Below are positions 63,921 through 64,000 of a DNA stretch of 64,000 nucleotides, piece by piece; the stretch's first letter is position 1, and the number at the start of each line of letters is the position of its first letter. Source of the DNA: JAACFF01 sp963807975 (GTDB lineage Bacteria; Chloroflexota; Anaerolineae; Promineifilales; Promineifilaceae); assembly GCA_963807975.1 (NCBI GenBank), contig CAWEDV010000005.1, positions 1 through 64,000 of the forward strand. Direction: 5' to 3'. A program made the translations under genes and the position numbers. Below the pieces are notes generated by a model, which saw nothing but the letters and a program-made list of their open reading frames with translations, had not been told where the DNA came from and made no database searches.

Positions 63921-64000
63921 ACAAAAACACGGGGGACGGAACCGGCCAACCGGTCTAGTTTTGCAAGCAATCTTACTTGCTTTTGCACGCCACCTAAGCT

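Noticed and set aside
1..64000. tRNA, rRNA, CRISPR array or IS element
   Set aside because: None recognisable on either strand by eye: no CCA-ended clover, no regularly spaced repeats, no transposase or terminal inverted repeats.

Overview
From about 4.3 kb to the end, the window reads as one bacterial chromosome segment of roughly 50% GC with densely packed genes. Gene content points to a member of the Chloroflexota, probably an Anaerolineae-like lineage: a DUF2089/SHOCT-module operon, DUF951 next to a membrane GT2, arylsulfotransferase-like secreted proteins, an Asp/Asn/aromatic-rich duplicated secreted protein, cydAB plus cydDC, and oligopeptide ABC systems with fused subunits. This assignment comes from remembered family distributions; no search was run.

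The first 4.3 kb looks different. It has a higher-GC, planctomycete/verrucomicrobia-like flavour, and all three genes there (GHL-type glycoside hydrolase, DUF900 alpha/beta hydrolase, TAXI-type solute-binding protein) carry reading-frame breaks. At about 4305 it joins the middle of a CoxS-type iron-sulfur subunit, which loses its last cluster ligands. A chimeric join or a rearrangement is likely.

Layout: 4.3-5.6 kb truncated coxS and coxM; 5.9-8.0 kb a secreted duplicated-domain protein, a rhodanese pseudogene and folE; 8.4-11 kb an MFS exporter and a class III CoA-transferase; 11.1-13.6 kb cydAB with a TGTGA-N6-TCACA palindrome over its -10; 13.6-17.2 kb DinB-like protein, VOC remnant, a sigma-70 factor and a broken beta-helix lipoprotein gene. 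At 17.4-25.8 kb lies a class II lanthipeptide locus: a short membrane protein, a C39-peptidase ABC exporter, a precursor, LanM and a DPP IV-type peptidase. The precursor core has alternating Ser and no Cys at all. At 25.8-31.5 kb sortase, an LPESG substrate, cydDC and a methyltransferase probably form one operon.

The second half holds an arylsulfotransferase-like protein, an FtsX/ATPase exporter, a three-part fusion (DppB + DppC permeases + a degenerate M28 peptidase domain), WYL and PadR regulators with clear operators, a disrupted Nudix gene, a GntR-linked sugar isomerase and a dppA-C-DF-B oligopeptide/oligosaccharide uptake operon. The 53-58 kb region contains a stress-type operon in which four proteins share a short SHOCT-like module. 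The window ends with a GT2 glycosyltransferase, DUF951, AMMECR1, a second arylsulfotransferase-like protein and a lipase.

The best candidate for an undescribed system is the Cys-free, Ser-X repeat lanthipeptide locus. Next are the permease-permease-pseudopeptidase fusion and the SHOCT-module operon. I saw no tRNA, rRNA, CRISPR array, prophage or insertion sequence.
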